Source: Tribonema minus
Taxonomy: Eukaryota > Sar > Xanthophyceae > Tribonematales > Tribonemataceae
Direction of reading: 5' to 3'
Length of the DNA: 64,000 bases
NCBI GenBank assembly: GCA_017506865.1
Contig: JAFCMP010000020.1
Coordinates: forward strand, 423,228-487,227
Made by a program: the position numbers and the translations under genes. Each line of letters begins with the position of its first letter. The first letter of the stretch is position 1. Under the pieces are notes generated by a model. That model did not search any database, was not told the origin of the DNA, and saw only the letters and a list, made by a program, of their open reading frames with translations. Shown here one piece after another: positions 62,091 through 64,000 of this stretch.

Positions 62091-64000
62091 GGGGAGGGCG
62101 TCACTCCCCCCCCCAGTGACACTAGAGGCTCCAAGTGCTCCCCCCAGCCAGGAGTGGGCTGGGGGTCGCACCCCTAGGTGCCCCTGTTGCCACTGTTGCC
62201 ACGGCCGCCGCGGCCGTAGCCGCCCCCGTAGCGGTTGTAGCTCCTGCCACCGCCAGCGCCACTTCCGCTTCCACCATCTGCGGAATCTCTGCCGCGCGGC
62301 CCTGAAGCGAGGAGGCATCGCCGCTGTTGAAAGCACGTATGCGCGACCGGAGTGCCTGCCACGTCGTCTGGTTCGTAGGCGCAAATTTCTGCACCAGTGG
62401 GCGTTGTACTGCTGCCGCTGCCCAACCTGCGTGGTTGAATGCCTCCGAGCATGCGCTGAACAGGTGATCACCGCCGCAGTTGTAGCACCCCAGCGCGTTA
62501 CCCCGCGCCCGCTCCGAGCTGGTGAATTTCTCCTCCACCACTGCCAACAGAGCCATGGAGTTCAGTGTCACTGATTCACGCTGCTGCCTGCGCCTCCTGT
62601 CGCCCAGCGCGTAATCATTGGTGCCACCGCCACCATTGCCGCCACTTAGACCGCTGGCGCCTCCGCCTGAGCCCGTGCTGAGTGTCTCGGGGTATATAGA
62701 GTAGCCGGCGGGTGCGCCGCTGGCGAGATGCTGCACGGAGCGGTGCGCCTTGAGCGCCTCAAGCGCCTGGGCATGCATGGTGTAGCGTGTGTGGCGGTTG
62801 ATGATGTCCCGAATGTTGTCCTGCGCGGCAATTGTTGGGTATTGCCTGTTTACCAAGCCCGTAAGAGCTTGGACGCGTAGGTTGTCGTTTGTCGGGTCGA
62901 TCATTGCGGACAGGTTGCACTTGGACTGCATGTAGTTGAGCGCATCACGGAATGGCGTGTCTTTGCGCACCGCCACGCGTAACAGGTCCGCCGCAATGCG
63001 AGAAGGCTGACCTTGCTGGAAGTGCTCCCCCAGTTGTTCCATGAGCCACTTGTAGAGCTGCAGGTCTCTCGTGCCAGCCGCCACTCCCCGTGCGCCCTCC
63101 GCGATCCATTGTTCTGCCTGCTCGCGCACCGTTGCTGCTGCCGGATGCGAGCCCCGTAAGGCGACACACAGGCCCATGGTAAAGGGGGCCAGCCATTCGC
63201 AACCAAAGTCGTCCTCCCTGTTGAGCACCTGCGGCAGCTTGGCCTTCTGACGCGCGAGTGAGCAGGCGTGGCGCAGGTGCACCAGCAGTTGACTGCCAAT
63301 CTGCCACACGACATACTCGTCGCCGCGGTTTACAGGCGTGAGGCCATGGAACAGCTTGTCCAAGTCTGCCGGTACACGGCGCAGAGCCCAGCCATCACGA
63401 TCAAAGTTGTCGTCACGGCTGCCTCCACTGCCGCCACCACCAGCGCCACCTGCACCACCGCCGCCTCCACCGCCGCCGCCGCTGCCGCCGCCAGAGGCTG
63501 CGCCAACGGTACAGTGCCCCGGGGCGATCTAGAGGGCCGCTGCCGCCTCCGCCACCGCCGTCGCCGTCGCCGCCGGCGCCGCCTCCGGCGCCGCCGCTGC
63601 CTGCAGCGCCGCCGCTGCTGCCGGCGCCGCGGGCTGCGGCGCCAAAGTCGCTGCTGCCGCCGTCCGCGAGGGTGGCAGCAGGCAAGGCAGTTGGCGCAGC
63701 AGTCGTCGACGGCCTCTGCTGGGTAGCCGCTGCTTGCATAGTACCTGGGGCGGCCGCCATTGCGGCCGTTGGCGCCGCCGATAGGCCAGCGTTGACCCTC
63801 CGTAGCTGCTGAGCCTCTGCCGTAGCTGCATCGCGCTGCATAGTAAGTGTCATCAGAGCCTGATGGAAGTGGCTCTGATCTGCTGCATGCTGCAGCTGCA
63901 GCTGAGCGTCGGGCTTCATAGTGGGCTGCGCTGTGGGTGCCAAAGTCGCATCCGACGAGTCAGCAGCGTAGCTGGCTTGTTACACGTTCCAGTTGTTGAC

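Larger units (their letters stand above)
52766..64000 (-). mobile_element. Ty3/Gypsy LTR retrotransposon B with a DNA methyltransferase and a chromodomain
   Basis: Minus-strand element running off the right edge. Parts from its 5' side: a gag-like region (about 62.1-63.95 kb) with a CCHC knuckle; an Ala-rich repeat array (61.2-62.1 kb); a protease region (near 60.3 kb); a cytosine methyltransferase-like domain (58.6-59.6 kb); a second Ala-rich array (57.5-58.5 kb); reverse transcriptase (56.1-56.8 kb), RNase H (near 55.9 kb) and integrase (54.5-55.1 kb); and a chromodomain (53.6-53.8 kb). A purine tract (52974-52982) abuts a candidate 3' LTR at about 52766-52973. An internal direct repeat of about 180 bp lies at 57.09-57.48 kb. 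Coding is spread over several long frames, as is common in families that use frameshifting or read-through. It looks largely whole, with at most a few breaks; the 5' LTR is outside the window. Confidence 0.9.

Overview
The window looks like nuclear DNA of a flagellated, GC-rich protist, most likely a stramenopile alga. It carries genes for ciliary proteins (an outer-arm dynein heavy chain, CEP76, an IQ-motif protein). Genes have many introns with GT-AG borders and long C-rich or pyrimidine-rich acceptor tracts, and coding exons are alanine-rich. Telomere-like TTAGGG words, a type found in stramenopiles but not the usual green-algal TTTAGGG, are scattered through introns. The species assignment is inference only.

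Layout. 0.3-1.4 kb: a minus-strand coiled-coil gene. 4.7-6.1 kb: the 3' end of a plus-strand gene of unknown function. 8.65-10.05 kb: a complete three-exon ELOF1 (Elf1) on the minus strand, divergent from a dynein heavy chain that starts at 10,433. The dynein reads through 11 exons to 23,902, covers only the tail, and then stops; no linker or motor exons were found. 28.4-32.4 kb: two tandem minus-strand copies of a ubiquitin-like/RING gene. 32.5-36.9 kb: a plus-strand gene with two UVR-like motifs. 39.2-40.5 kb: an IQ-motif gene on the minus strand, divergent from a complete four-exon CEP76 (40,747-45,229). From about 45.6 kb to the right edge the window is filled by two Ty3/Gypsy LTR retrotransposons on the minus strand. 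The second carries a DNA cytosine-5 methyltransferase domain between protease and reverse transcriptase, plus a chromodomain.

The most unusual signal is structural. In three unrelated host genes, introns hold one to six copies of the edge of a neighbouring exon together with its splice site, often mixed with TTAGGG-like words. In the dynein gene one such array (21.4-22.35 kb) contains five extra 54-nt open copies of the end of exon 9. Each has an AG before it and a GTGAG donor after it, and each is in phase 0, so splicing could add 18-residue blocks to the tail.

Exon borders were read by eye from homology, reading frame and GT/AG signals. They have not been checked against RNA.
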